Shown here piece by piece: positions 23,599 to 32,372 of a DNA stretch of 64,000 nucleotides. The notes beneath the pieces are model-generated. The model was not told the DNA's origin. It worked only from the letters and a program-made list of their open reading frames with translations, and ran no database searches. The position numbers were made by a program, and so were the translations under genes. Every line of letters begins with the position of its first letter. Position 1 is the first letter of the stretch. Origin of the DNA: Clostridium_AI sp002297865 (GTDB lineage: Bacteria > Bacillota > Clostridia > Lachnospirales > Lachnospiraceae); contig CALFNR010000144.1 in assembly GCA_937903005.1 (NCBI GenBank), positions 1-64,000 on the forward strand, read 5' to 3'.

Positions 23599-24873
23599 AT
23601 GAATACAGTTTTTGAGGTTGTAAATAAATTAAGAGCTACAAATTCAAATAAGGAGAAAGCTGTAATATTAGCAGCCAACAAAGAAAATGAATTATTAAGG
23701 GACGTTCTGGAATACACATACGACCCTTTTAAAAGATATGGTATAAGTGAAAAGAATATGGACAAATTAATGGATTCAGTAGAGGTTGAGGACCTACCTT
23801 CTAGTCTGGAGTTATTCGAGTTTCTTGATTTGTTATCAGTAAGCAATTCAAATGATAGTCTAAAGAGACAGATTTGCGCATATGTGAAGTTTAATAAATA
23901 CAGTGAGTTAGTCAAAGGTATATTCCTGAAAGACCTTAAAATAGGCGTTTCGGCTACTACGATAAATAAGGTATGGAAAGGATTAGTTCCTAAGTTTGAA
24001 GTACAGCTTGCAAAGAAATATTCAGATGTAAAATTGGAACCAGAGGAATTAGTATTTGTAACGGAAAAGCTAGACGGAATCAGATGTGTAGCAATCAAGT
24101 CAGATAATGAAGTCAAATTCTTCACCAGACAAGGAAAAGAAATTTTCGGTTTAAATGATATCTGCAGAGATTTAGTTGAAATCATGGGAGATAAGATGGT
24201 GTACGATGGAGAGCTACTAGCAATCAATGAAAACGAGCTCAATAGTGGTGATTTATATAGAAAAACGACATCTATCGTGAATAGCAAATCGGAAGATAAG
24301 AAAGGTGTAATCTTCCACGTATTCGATATGCTATCATTGGAAGATTTCCAAATGGGGTGCAGCACGAATTTATATGCTGATAGAAAAATGATGTTGAATT
24401 TACAAATCATGATGATGGATCCAGAATGGGTTTCTGCTGTTCCGGTTTTATATTGGGGGACAGACCACTCGAAAATACCAGAAATCTTAGCTCAAGTAGA
24501 GAGCCAAGATAAGGAAGGTATAATGGTAAATAGAAATATGCCATATGAATGTAAGCGCACCAAAAGTCTACTAAAAGTAAAAACCATGAACACTTGTGAC
24601 TTAGAGGTTATCGGATATAAAGAAGGTACCGGAAGAAATAAAGGCCGATTAGGGTCATTAGTCGTTTCTTACAAAAATAATCAAGTGGACGTCGGTTCAG
24701 GATTTTCCGACGACCAGAGGGGGATATACTGGGAGCAAAGAGAGTCTTTAATTGGAAGAGTTATCGAGGTTCAGTATTTTGAAGAAAGCAGCAATGAAAA
24801 AGGGGAGTTTAGTTTAAGGTTTCCAATATTCAAAGAGGTAAGAGAGCTAGGAAAAGAAGTTTCTTATAACTAG
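23599..24873 (+). CDS. ATP-dependent DNA ligase
   Basis: 424 residues. Nucleophile Lys157 lies in KLDGIR (157-162). Further motifs are KMVYDGELLAI, the EGIMVNRN segment (motif IV) and LLKVKTMNTCDLEVIGYKEG (motif V). An OB-fold C terminus (~330-424) follows. The N-terminal ~140 residues form a helical DNA-binding domain as in phage and archaeal ligases. ATP use differs from the NAD-dependent host LigA, as expected for phages. It shares an operon with rnhA. Confidence 0.9.
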   Translation: MNTVFEVVNKLRATNSNKEKAVILAANKENELLRDVLEYTYDPFKRYGISEKNMDKLMDSVEVEDLPSSLELFEFLDLLSVSNSNDSLKRQICAYVKFNKYSELVKGIFLKDLKIGVSATTINKVWKGLVPKFEVQLAKKYSDVKLEPEELVFVTEKLDGIRCVAIKSDNEVKFFTRQGKEIFGLNDICRDLVEIMGDKMVYDGELLAINENELNSGDLYRKTTSIVNSKSEDKKGVIFHVFDMLSLEDFQMGCSTNLYADRKMMLNLQIMMMDPEWVSAVPVLYWGTDHSKIPEILAQVESQDKEGIMVNRNMPYECKRTKSLLKVKTMNTCDLEVIGYKEGTGRNKGRLGSLVVSYKNNQVDVGSGFSDDQRGIYWEQRESLIGRVIEVQYFEESSNEKGEFSLRFPIFKEVRELGKEVSYN

Positions 24874-24897
24874 ATTAAATCGACAATATAAATATAA
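24857..24897 (+). promoter_or_regulatory. Weak class-1-like promoter in the ligase 3' end
   Basis: AAGTTTCT (24857), 17 bp, GACAAT (24882) followed by ATAAATAT. Both core elements are degenerate, but spacing and extension fit. It precedes the 24909 gene. Confidence 0.45.
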
Positions 24898-24908
24898 AGG
24901 AGAAATAT

Positions 24909-25157
24909 ATGTATAGCAGAGAAGAATTAATGGAACAAGATTTAGAAGCATTGGTTGAAATGGTATTACAAAAAGATGAAGAGACCAAAGCGGCCAATGA
25001 ACAGCAACAGAATTTACTCAATCAATACAACCAGGAATTAATGAGGTTATCTAATCAGCTAAACCAATATAAAGAAGAGAATATTGTTCTTCTAAGAAAA
25101 GTGGTAGCTTACCAGGATCGTGACCTTCAAATGTTATTACAAGAGAAACAGGCTTAG
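24909..25157 (+). CDS. Small Gln-rich coiled-coil protein
   Basis: 82 residues, helical throughout, with Gln/Asn-rich heptads (AANEQQQNLLNQYNQELMRL, SNQLNQYKEENIVLL). Probably a coiled-coil homo-oligomer. It ends in a terminator that overlaps its stop. Function unknown. Confidence 0.65.
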   Translation: MYSREELMEQDLEALVEMVLQKDEETKAANEQQQNLLNQYNQELMRLSNQLNQYKEENIVLLRKVVAYQDRDLQMLLQEKQA

Positions 25158-25169
25158 TCCTGTTTTTTT
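25146..25169 (+). terminator. Intrinsic terminator overlapping a stop codon
   Basis: AAACAGG pairs with CCTGTTT around CTTAGT, which contains the TAG stop; a T run follows. Confidence 0.85.
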
Positions 25170-25177
25170 ATTACGTC

Positions 25178-25216
25178 GAGTTTACCATGAGATACACAAT
25201 TATATAATATAAATAT
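25178..25216 (+). promoter_or_regulatory. Class-1 phage promoter
   Basis: GAGTTTACC (25178), 17 bp, TATAAT (25203), ATAAATAT. It drives the topoisomerase B subunit gene. Confidence 0.85.
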
Positions 25217-25242
25217 GAAAGATAACATAAAGGAGAAAAGAC

Positions 25243-27171
25243 ATGAGTAAAGACACAATTAAGCAATTAGATACTAGACAACAATGTAGAGAGAAATTAC
25301 CTATTTTCTTTGGTAGTAGAGACAATTTCATTCATGGTGCGAAAGAGGTTATCGCAAATGCAATCGATGAAATAACTAATAACTTTTCAAGTGGAGAAAT
25401 CGAGGTCAGATTATTTGAGGATAATAGGACAGTTCAAGTAAAAGATACAGGTCGCGGAGTTCCGATTGATGGGAAAACAGGAGATAAGCCCAATTACGTA
25501 TTATTATTTGAGACGTTATTCGCAGGTACAAACTACGACAATAATGAGAATAACAAAATTGCAGTTGGGACCAATGGCTGCGGTACTTGCGTTTTAAACC
25601 ATACATCTAAACTATTCAAGGTTACCTCTTCAAGAAATGGTGTAATTCATGAAGTATGTTATGAAGATGGTGGACGTTTCAAAGGATTTTCCAAAGTAGG
25701 GGAATGTGATCAGAGTTATTCAATCTTTGAGTTTAGACTAGATGAAGAAGTCTATACGAATGTGGTTTACAACCCTGCAGAGCTAAGAGAAATCTGTAAA
25801 TACAATTCGGCAGTTAATAACAAAGTTACGATTACATTCTTATATGGTGATGAAGAAAACAGATTCCATTATGACAGTATAGAAGAGTATTTCGATGAAA
25901 TCACATCTAGCTTAACGGCTAAAAAGGTTCTTGGTAATGAAAAAGAATTTAATGATGTTGTTGAAGTCCACGAAGGCGTTGCAGTTGCAGAGAGAAATAT
26001 CGTAAGCCTGGTACTTTCAACTTCTGGCGAGCCAGTACAGCAAACGTTCTTAAATTCCAATTATCTACCTAACAATGGCTCAATCTATGATGGAGTAGTA
26101 GCTGGTGCAAGATTAGCAGTAAACAAATATTGTAAGGATAATAAGCTGCTAGATAAAAAGATTGGAGCTATCACAAAGGAAGATATAGAAGAAAGTATTT
26201 CTTTTGTGTGTTCAGTTCTAAGTACCAATGTTGAGTATGAAAACCAGATTAAATTATCTACTCAAAAGAAACTTTATAAGACAGTTGCACAGGAATATGT
26301 AAAAGAGCTATTAGAGGTCATGATGATAGAACAGCCAAAAGAGTTTGAGAAGATTGTTAAGCATATTCTTGAAGTCCAAAAATTTAACAGTAAGGCACAA
26401 GCCAATAAAAAGGCCTTAAAGAAGAAACTATCAGAAAAAATTGATAACATTTCAAATAGAGTAGAGGGCTTGGTTGATTGCAAGTTGCAAGGGCAAGATT
26501 CCGAGTTATTTATCGCGGAAGGGAGATCGGCGCTTGGCTCTATCGTATTAGCGAGAAATCCACGTAATCAAGCAGCGATACCAATCAGAGGAAAAATCCT
26601 AAACTGTTTAAAGGCGGACTATGACACGATATTTAAGAACGAGATTATATCTGATCTAGTAAAGACTCTTGGCTGCGGAATTGAAACAGATAAGAAGAAT
26701 AAAGAGCTTGGGACTTTCGATATTAATAATCTTAGATACGGAAAAGTTTTACTTGCAACAGATATGGATTCAGATGGCTATAATATTCAATGCTTATTAC
26801 TTACAATGTTCTATCGATTAATGCCAACATTGATTTATGAAGGAAGAATATATCTTGTAAAAACCCCATTATATGAAGTGAAAATGAAGAATGGCGACGT
26901 GATCTACTGGTTTAGTGAGACAGAAAAAGAAGAGGCGATGGCCAGAGGATTGGAAATCAAGAGCATTGCACGTGCAAAGGGACTTGGTGAACTTGACGCA
27001 GAAGTAATGAGCCAGACGGGCGTTCACCCTGATACCAGAAACGTTGTTCAGGTTACTGTTGACGATGTAAAGGAAATGCAAGAAGCATTTAGAATTTGGA
27101 TGGATACGGAAGTTACAGACCGTAAGAAGATTGTTGAAACAGAGCTTCACAAGTATGAATTAATCGATTAG
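25243..27171 (+). CDS. parE: Type II topoisomerase subunit B (GyrB/ParE-like)
   Basis: 642 residues, full ParE size. The GHKL ATPase motifs are present: EVIANAIDEITNN (N-box), VKDTGRGVPID and GTNGCGTCVLN (lid). The Toprim domain shows EGRSALG (~426) and ATDMDSDGYN (~506-515, metal-binding). It forms the ATPase/Toprim half of a topoisomerase with the 27246 gene. Phage-encoded topoisomerases usually serve replication of large circular genomes. Gyrase versus topo IV activity cannot be decided here. Confidence 0.93.
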   Translation: MSKDTIKQLDTRQQCREKLPIFFGSRDNFIHGAKEVIANAIDEITNNFSSGEIEVRLFEDNRTVQVKDTGRGVPIDGKTGDKPNYVLLFETLFAGTNYDNNENNKIAVGTNGCGTCVLNHTSKLFKVTSSRNGVIHEVCYEDGGRFKGFSKVGECDQSYSIFEFRLDEEVYTNVVYNPAELREICKYNSAVNNKVTITFLYGDEENRFHYDSIEEYFDEITSSLTAKKVLGNEKEFNDVVEVHEGVAVAERNIVSLVLSTSGEPVQQTFLNSNYLPNNGSIYDGVVAGARLAVNKYCKDNKLLDKKIGAITKEDIEESISFVCSVLSTNVEYENQIKLSTQKKLYKTVAQEYVKELLEVMMIEQPKEFEKIVKHILEVQKFNSKAQANKKALKKKLSEKIDNISNRVEGLVDCKLQGQDSELFIAEGRSALGSIVLARNPRNQAAIPIRGKILNCLKADYDTIFKNEIISDLVKTLGCGIETDKKNKELGTFDINNLRYGKVLLATDMDSDGYNIQCLLLTMFYRLMPTLIYEGRIYLVKTPLYEVKMKNGDVIYWFSETEKEEAMARGLEIKSIARAKGLGELDAEVMSQTGVHPDTRNVVQVTVDDVKEMQEAFRIWMDTEVTDRKKIVETELHKYELID

Positions 27172-27174
27172 GAA

Positions 27175-27213
27175 AAGTTTACTATGTTATTAGCTATTAT
27201 ATAATATAAATAT
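27175..27213 (+). promoter_or_regulatory. Class-1 promoter within a 10-bp inverted repeat
   Basis: AAGTTTACT (27175), 17 bp, TATAAT (27200), ATAAATAT. GCTATTATAT (27193) and ATATAATAGC (27210) form a perfect inverted repeat centred on the -10. It drives the subunit A gene. Confidence 0.8.
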
Positions 27214-27245
27214 AATAGCGAATAAAGATTTCAAAGGAGAAAGAT

Positions 27246-29243
27246 ATGAGTATTAATATAGAAAAAGTAATTAAAGAGAACAGTTTAGAATATGCCAATT
27301 ATGTAATCAAGAATCGTGCCATCTGTGATGTAAGAGACGGTATGAAACCAGTACACCGAAGAATCTTATATACAATGCACCTTATGAAAGCATATGGATT
27401 TACAAAATCTCAAAATATATCAGGACAAGTTACAAGGCTTCATCCACACGGAGACACGTATGGAACTATGGTTACCATGGTACAAAAGGATGGAAACCTA
27501 ACTCCTTATATAGAAGGTAAGGGAAACTTCTCACAGCATACGTCCAGAGACTTGCAGGCTGGCGCAAGTAGATATACAGAAGCCCGCTTATCAGAAATGG
27601 CCAAGGATATATTTAAGGATCTTGATAAGAAAACAGTCAATTTTGTTCCGAACTTTGATGGAGCAATAATGATGCCTGAAGTATTGCCAGTTAAGTTCCC
27701 TGCAGTTCTTCACTATGCACAAGAAGGTATTGCATATTCAATGTCATCAAGAATACCAAGTTTCAATCTGAATGAATTAAGCGAAGCAATCATCAAATAT
27801 ATTCAAACTGGTGAGAAAACAATCCTGGTACCTGATTTTGCAACTGGTGCATATATCGTTGAGAATCCAACTATGTTTGAAAAAATCAATATGGAAGGGC
27901 TAGGCTCAGTAAGATTAAGAGCAAAAGCTGAAATCAATAAGAACATAATTTCAGTAACAGAAATTCCGTATTCCACAACAAGAGAAGCAATCGTTGATAA
28001 GATTATTGACCTGATTAAGAGTGGCAAAATAAAGGATATTACAGATGTAAAGGATTTAACCGGGTTACATGGTATGGAAATCGAAATCACTTGTAAGAAG
28101 AGTGCCGATATGGAAATGCTGCTTGAACAGTTATATCAAAATACTCCAATGGAATCTTCTTATAGTTGCAATATGAATGTGATCAGTACAAATGGATTGC
28201 CGCAGGTCCTTGGTGTTTGGGGAATAATTGATGAATGGCTAGAATGGAGAAGAGGTTGCATTAAGATTGGTTTATCTAATGAAATACTTGTATTAAATAA
28301 GAAGCTTCATCTTTTAAAAGGTTTGGAAAAAGTCCTTTTAGATATTGATAAGGCGATTGAAATAATAAGATTAAGTCCTGAAAGTCAGATTAATTCTAAC
28401 CTTATTGCATACTTTGGATTAGACACAACACAAGCTGAATATATTTCTAATATGAAGTTGAGAAATATCAATAAGGATTATATCGTAAAACAAATCAAAG
28501 ATATTCATGATTTGGAAAAGACGAGAGACGATCTGCAGCTTAAAATGTCAGATGAAAAAGCCATAAACGAAATTGTGTGTAATGATTTAAGAGAAGTATC
28601 TTCTAAGTATGGAAAAGTGAGAAGAACTAAACCGCTTCAAATCAATGAAAAGGCGAAAGAAACCATTTCGAGAGCTAAGAAAGAGGCACCTGATTACAAG
28701 GTAAGATTAGTCGTAACAAAAGATGGTTACGCTAAGAAATTAAGTACCGCTTCCAGAGCAGAGCAAAAGCTAAAAGAAGGCGATGAAATTGTCGCAGAGT
28801 TCGAGACTAATAATAGGAATGAGCTTGTAGTATTCCATGGAACAGACGCATATAAAGTTAAGATTGATTCATTATCAGATAGCAAACCAACAAGTCTAGG
28901 CGATTATCTTCCTTCTATACTTGGAATAGATAAGGTACTTGGATATACGATTGTTGATGATAATTACAAATATACATTAATTCAATACAGCAATGGAAAA
29001 ATTGCTAAGATAAGCAATGAATCATATTATACGGAAACTTCAAGAAAGAAACTGGCGAACAGTTTATGTAAGGGGTTAGATGTAATCAAGGTAATTGCAA
29101 TCGAAGATGATGTTGACCTTCTTCTTTCTAATACCAAAGGAAAGACAACCGAAAAGAATACCGCAGAGCTTCAAGCTAAAAAGTCAAGAGCAACACAAGG
29201 TGTCGTTGTCATTAGAAATCTTGCTGAAATGAAGTTACTGTAA
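27246..29243 (+). CDS. parC: Type II topoisomerase subunit A (GyrA/ParC-like)
   Basis: 665 residues. The N-terminal winged helix has GMKPVHRRILYTM and LHPHGDTYGTMV; catalytic Tyr110 lies in SRYTEARLSEMA. The breakage-reunion core and coiled coil extend to ~480. The C-terminal beta-pinwheel is short (~490-665) relative to GyrA (~830 total), so strong DNA wrapping is doubtful. A ParC-like decatenase role is therefore more likely, which suits separating circular daughter genomes. Confidence 0.92.
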   Translation: MSINIEKVIKENSLEYANYVIKNRAICDVRDGMKPVHRRILYTMHLMKAYGFTKSQNISGQVTRLHPHGDTYGTMVTMVQKDGNLTPYIEGKGNFSQHTSRDLQAGASRYTEARLSEMAKDIFKDLDKKTVNFVPNFDGAIMMPEVLPVKFPAVLHYAQEGIAYSMSSRIPSFNLNELSEAIIKYIQTGEKTILVPDFATGAYIVENPTMFEKINMEGLGSVRLRAKAEINKNIISVTEIPYSTTREAIVDKIIDLIKSGKIKDITDVKDLTGLHGMEIEITCKKSADMEMLLEQLYQNTPMESSYSCNMNVISTNGLPQVLGVWGIIDEWLEWRRGCIKIGLSNEILVLNKKLHLLKGLEKVLLDIDKAIEIIRLSPESQINSNLIAYFGLDTTQAEYISNMKLRNINKDYIVKQIKDIHDLEKTRDDLQLKMSDEKAINEIVCNDLREVSSKYGKVRRTKPLQINEKAKETISRAKKEAPDYKVRLVVTKDGYAKKLSTASRAEQKLKEGDEIVAEFETNNRNELVVFHGTDAYKVKIDSLSDSKPTSLGDYLPSILGIDKVLGYTIVDDNYKYTLIQYSNGKIAKISNESYYTETSRKKLANSLCKGLDVIKVIAIEDDVDLLLSNTKGKTTEKNTAELQAKKSRATQGVVVIRNLAEMKLL

Positions 29244-29248
29244 AAATA

Positions 29249-29277
29249 GGGGTGCGAGCAATGCTCGTGCCTTTTTC
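29249..29277 (+). terminator. Intrinsic terminator after subunit A
   Basis: GGTGCGAGC pairs with GCTCGTGCC (two G-T pairs) around AAT, then CTTTTTC. Confidence 0.8.
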
Positions 29278-29329
29278 ATACTATTATAATAAGAAGAAAC
29301 TCGTTTGTTGGTCTCAAAACTTAAAAGAA

Positions 29330-29378
29330 TTGACACCGATTCCAGAATCCAGTAAAATAGGCATATAGAGCGGTGTCA
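29330..29378 (+). promoter_or_regulatory. Host-type promoter flanked by an inverted repeat (possible res/operator)
   Basis: TTGACA (29330), 17 bp, TAAAAT (29353): a standard sigma-A promoter. TGACACCG (29331-29338) and CGGTGTCA (29371-29378) are perfect inverted arms 40 bp apart that enclose the -10. Serine resolvases bind such sites, so this is a candidate autoregulatory operator or recombination site. Confidence 0.65.
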
Positions 29379-29411
29379 TAACTTATGTTCAAAAGTAAAG
29401 GAGATTTTGAG

Positions 29412-29984
29412 GTGATTTACGGGTATTTAAGGGTTTCAACAAAGGGGCAGTTGGATGGAAATTCCATCGAGGACCAAACACAAGAGATTTTGAAAAAATA
29501 TGATAATGCAACACTGATAACAGAAAGTTATAGTGCTGCTAAAGAGAGACCAATCTTCAATGACCTGATAGAAAAATTACAACCAGGTGATTTGTTGGTA
29601 GTTACTAAGTTAGATCGTTTCTGCAGAACAACTAAAGAAGGGTTAGACTATATCGATATGCTTATGAATAAAGGTGTCTATATACATATCTTAAATATGG
29701 GATTGATAGAAGATACCCCGATGGGAAGACTGATTGTAACTAACCTACTAGCGTTTGCTGAATTTGAGAGAGCAATGATCATCGAGAGGACCCAAAGTGG
29801 CAAAGCAATCGCAAGACTGAAACCGGACTTTAGAGAAGGACGACCAAAGAAATTTGGCAGAGCTCAAATAGAGCACGCACTAGAATTGCTTGAAGATAAT
29901 TCATATACAAGAGTTGCTGAATTAACCGGAATTAGTAAGAGCACTTTAATAAGGGCAAGAAATAACAAGTTGGCGGCCGGATAA
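29412..29984 (+). CDS. Serine recombinase (resolvase/invertase family)
   Basis: 190 residues from GTG, chosen because AAAGGAG ends 8 nt upstream. The catalytic Ser9 is in YGYLRVST. The Arg-rich active site (VVTKLDRFCRT), FAEFERAMIIERTQ and a C-terminal HTH (VAELTGISKSTLIRAR) complete a small resolvase. The size fits resolvase/invertase rather than large serine integrase. It has a host-type promoter flanked by inverted repeats. Multimer resolution of a circular prophage, complementing TubZR partition, is the favoured role; DNA inversion is the alternative. Confidence 0.88.
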   Translation: MIYGYLRVSTKGQLDGNSIEDQTQEILKKYDNATLITESYSAAKERPIFNDLIEKLQPGDLLVVTKLDRFCRTTKEGLDYIDMLMNKGVYIHILNMGLIEDTPMGRLIVTNLLAFAEFERAMIIERTQSGKAIARLKPDFREGRPKKFGRAQIEHALELLEDNSYTRVAELTGISKSTLIRARNNKLAAG

Positions 29985-30030
29985 TTGGCTGCTGATTTCT
30001 ATTATATAGAAAGAACATTCTTACTGTAAT

Positions 30031-30095
30031 TTACCGTAAAGTTTTTCTAAAAAAACTATGTACGAAACTCGACAATTAATATATAATATAAATAT
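30031..30095 (+). promoter_or_regulatory. Class-2 promoter (TTACC-N46-TATAATATAAATAT)
   Basis: TTACCG at 30031, exactly 46 bp, then TATAAT at 30082 followed by ATAAATAT. The -35 position reads TGTACG. It drives the gene at 30139; the ATG at 30058 lies inside the promoter and is rejected. Confidence 0.75.
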
Positions 30096-30138
30096 AACGA
30101 ACAACAAATTACTTTTATTTGAAAGAGGATATAGAGAA

Positions 30139-30624
30139 ATGAATTATTTAGAAATGAGCAAAACAGAATTTAACAACACAATAACTGAAATGACAGTACC
30201 ACAACTTAGAGAAGTTGCAAAAGAACTTGATATTGAAATCAAAGGTGTGAGAAGAATTGATATTTCGCAAGACCTTTTCAAAGGTTGGGAGAAAGTGAGA
30301 TTTTCTCAAAAAGACGAAGCACAAGAAAATGAAGGTCAGGTAAGAAACTTCGTTAAAAGAGATTATGATTACACTCCAAGACCATCGCAAGTGTATATTG
30401 ATGAAGCTTTAGAATATGAAGTAATCAATCTTCTAATGGATGAGGACCCAGACTCAGGTAAGAAGTTCCTGAGTAGATCTGATTTAATTTTAGTATTCAC
30501 GGTTTGGAAAACTCTTGATAATTTCTTAGAAGAATACAAAAGGGAGTTAAGAGAGCTTAGGGACAACAAAGGGTACAAGATTTACTTAAAACCCCATTGG
30601 TACTTAAAATCTAAGATTGATTAA
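30139..30624 (+). CDS. Class-2 family protein with SAP-like N-module
   Basis: 161 residues. The N-terminal ~50 residues (LEMSKTEF, EMTVPQLREVAKELDIEI, then a basic segment) match the N terminus of the 52759 protein (LEMNREEF, ELTLKKIAEIAVEYQITV). This suggests a short SAP/HeH-like helix-extension-helix module. The rest (RSDLILVFTVWKTLDNFLEE and a basic helix) is unassigned. It is under a class-2 promoter, like the 52759 gene. Function unknown. Confidence 0.6.
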   Translation: MNYLEMSKTEFNNTITEMTVPQLREVAKELDIEIKGVRRIDISQDLFKGWEKVRFSQKDEAQENEGQVRNFVKRDYDYTPRPSQVYIDEALEYEVINLLMDEDPDSGKKFLSRSDLILVFTVWKTLDNFLEEYKRELRELRDNKGYKIYLKPHWYLKSKID

Positions 30625-30634
30625 TCACCATAAA

Positions 30635-30699
30635 TTACCGCGTGTTTTTGAAAAATTACCCATTTACGAACAATCAAAGACACGCTATAATATAAATAT
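30635..30699 (+). promoter_or_regulatory. Class-2 promoter (TTACC-N46-TATAATATAAATAT)
   Basis: TTACCG (30635), 46 bp, TATAAT (30686), ATAAATAT. The -35 position reads TTTACG, the best -35 of the five class-2 copies. It drives genes 30712 and 30944. Confidence 0.75.
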
Positions 30700-30711
30700 A
30701 AAGGAGAACAA

Positions 30712-30930
30712 ATGATGTTTAAAAACATAGGAACCCTTGAAGATAAAGGGAAATACCGAATAGGAAGTGTACATCAGACCTTTAAAGGACAACTTGTTAT
30801 TACTCGAAGATTTATTGAGAATGGGATTCCGATGGTGGAATATGCAATGAACGGAAGGCTGTTCATTAATACCATTTCAAATGTAACGAGTAATATAAGT
30901 AAGTTCAACAAATCAAAAAAACAGAAATAG
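30712..30930 (+). CDS. Small protein made of the class-2 family beta-module
   Basis: 72 residues. Nearly the whole protein is a ~55-residue module (KYRIGSVHQTFKGQLVITRR, FIENGIPMVEYAMNG, then NVTSNISKF) shared with the C terminus of the 52759 protein and the N terminus of the amidoligase at 51324. Two adjacent ATGs are possible starts. It stands alone here, so the module can fold by itself. Function unknown. Confidence 0.65.
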   Translation: MMFKNIGTLEDKGKYRIGSVHQTFKGQLVITRRFIENGIPMVEYAMNGRLFINTISNVTSNISKFNKSKKQK

Positions 30931-30943
30931 AGGAAACAGAAAC

Positions 30944-31834
30944 ATGAAAAAGAGAAATTTAGCAGTAGTTTTATTAGCAACGACATTATTAGTAGGATGT
31001 GGAACAACAAATAATGGTGAAGCTCAGGACGTCCAAATTGAGACACAAACTAGTCAGGAGAGTGGAGCTACCGCTACTGAAACACCAAAAGAAGAAAGCA
31101 CCGAAAAGGAAATCAATAAAGTGCTATATGATAACAATGGAATTAAGGCTGTGTTTACTTCATTCAATCAGAATGGAGCTTATGGACCAGAAATTAAATT
31201 ACAGCTTGAAAATACAACTGAAAAGAATATAACAGTCCAGGTGAGAGAAGTCTCAATCAATGGCTATATGATGGATCCAATCTTCTCTGAGGAAGTTGGA
31301 ACAGGCAAAAAGGCGAATGGCTCAATTAATTTCTTTGAAAGTGACTTAGAAGAAAACGGAATTGAGCAAGTAAATAGTATTGAATTGTCTCTTCACATCT
31401 TTGAGAGCGATTCATACGACACTATTGACGATTCCGAAACAATTAAGATTGTTATTAATGATGTAGAAGAGACTAAAAAAGAAGTTACTGGCCAGATTTT
31501 ACTTGATAAAGACGGCTTAAAAGTAACATATAAAGATATGGTAGTAGATGGAGATGGAGAGGTTTCTCTTAAAGTCTTCGTTGAAAATGGCTTAGATACA
31601 GAAGCAACAATCCAAGTTAGAGATTGCTCCGTAAATGGCTTTATGATTGACCCTATCTGCTCCATCGATGTTGAACCAGGAAAGAAAGCAAATGATAAGA
31701 TTGGCTTTATGTCTTGGGATTTAGAAGAGCAAGGACTTGAAGGTGTTGCATTTGAAACTGTTGAATTTACATTACATGTATTCAATGATAATGGAACAAT
31801 AATGGATGTTCCTGCAACAATCAATTTAAAATAA
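30944..31834 (+). CDS. Lipoprotein with two tandem Ig-like domains
   Basis: 296 residues. The signal sequence ends in lipobox LLVGC (Cys at ~19), followed by a Thr/Glu linker. Two ~115-residue repeats (~55-170 and ~175-290) share LxxxxGIK/LKV, VQVREVSINGYMMDPI or IQVRDCSVNGFMIDPI, GKKAN, and a final LHIF or LHVF strand. The fold is probably beta-sandwich. It is displayed on the cell surface and may alter the lysogen's surface or block superinfection, as some prophage lipoproteins do. It lies 13 bp behind the 30712 gene. Confidence 0.8.
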   Translation: MKKRNLAVVLLATTLLVGCGTTNNGEAQDVQIETQTSQESGATATETPKEESTEKEINKVLYDNNGIKAVFTSFNQNGAYGPEIKLQLENTTEKNITVQVREVSINGYMMDPIFSEEVGTGKKANGSINFFESDLEENGIEQVNSIELSLHIFESDSYDTIDDSETIKIVINDVEETKKEVTGQILLDKDGLKVTYKDMVVDGDGEVSLKVFVENGLDTEATIQVRDCSVNGFMIDPICSIDVEPGKKANDKIGFMSWDLEEQGLEGVAFETVEFTLHVFNDNGTIMDVPATINLK

Positions 31835-31869
31835 TCACTATAAAAAACTCCAATTAAATCACTATACAG

Positions 31870-31900
31870 AGGATCGTAGAAATACGGTCCTTTTTCTTTC
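31870..31900 (+). terminator. Intrinsic terminator
   Basis: AGGATCGTA (31870) pairs with TACGGTCCT (31883) with a GAAA loop, then a pyrimidine-rich T tract. Confidence 0.85.
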
Positions 31901-31904
31901 CCTA

Positions 31905-31943
31905 AAATTTACTATGGAAATATACATTATATAATATAAATAT
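31905..31943 (+). promoter_or_regulatory. Class-1 promoter, ATTTAC variant
   Basis: AAATTTACT (31905), 17 bp, TATAAT (31930), ATAAATAT. It drives the HTH protein at 31970. Confidence 0.75.
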
Positions 31944-31969
31944 GAACTAATTAATTTGGAGGGAAAAGA

Positions 31970-32356
31970 ATGAGTTCAAAGAGGTATGACATAATGAAAA
32001 AGAAAAAAATAGTGGTAGTTCCAGCGAAGCAAATAAATGATAAGTTTACGATGGTTTCAAACGCTAGTATTACTTTGTTGGATAGTAAGAGCTTCCACAT
32101 ATATTGTTACTTACTAAGTTGTTGTGACGAGTCAAGCTATTGCTATCCTTCATATGATGATATTCAAGAGAAGCTAGGAGTAACAAGGCACACCATATCG
32201 GATTGCCTAAAATTCCTTTCAGAATTTGGATTAATAGATATCCAAAAAAGGAAAACTGGTACGTACTTCAATAATGCTTATGTAGTATATGGAATAGTAA
32301 AAGTATCGGAGATAATTGAAAAAGAGGATGTGATCATCGAGAAAGAAGTGGCTTAG
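31970..32356 (+). CDS. HTH (replication-initiator-like) protein
   Basis: 128 residues with a winged HTH of the HTH_36 type (YCYPSYDDIQEKLGVTRHTI, SDCLKFLSEFGLIDI) at ~55-100. This fold is common in phage replisome organisers and plasmid initiators. The following 400-bp gap with palindromes would suit an origin, but no origin protein homology is claimed. It has its own promoter and terminator. Confidence 0.65.
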   Translation: MSSKRYDIMKKKKIVVVPAKQINDKFTMVSNASITLLDSKSFHIYCYLLSCCDESSYCYPSYDDIQEKLGVTRHTISDCLKFLSEFGLIDIQKRKTGTYFNNAYVVYGIVKVSEIIEKEDVIIEKEVA

Positions 32357-32372
32357 GCCGCTCTTTTTTTTG
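32346..32372 (+). terminator. Intrinsic terminator overlapping a stop codon
   Basis: AGTGGC pairs with GCCGCT around TTAG (contains the stop), then eight T. Confidence 0.8.

Noticed and set aside
23577..24410. 277-codon minus-strand ORF over the ligase gene
   Set aside because: Lies fully antisense to an intact ligase with catalytic motifs; composition and lack of RBS mark it as a shadow.
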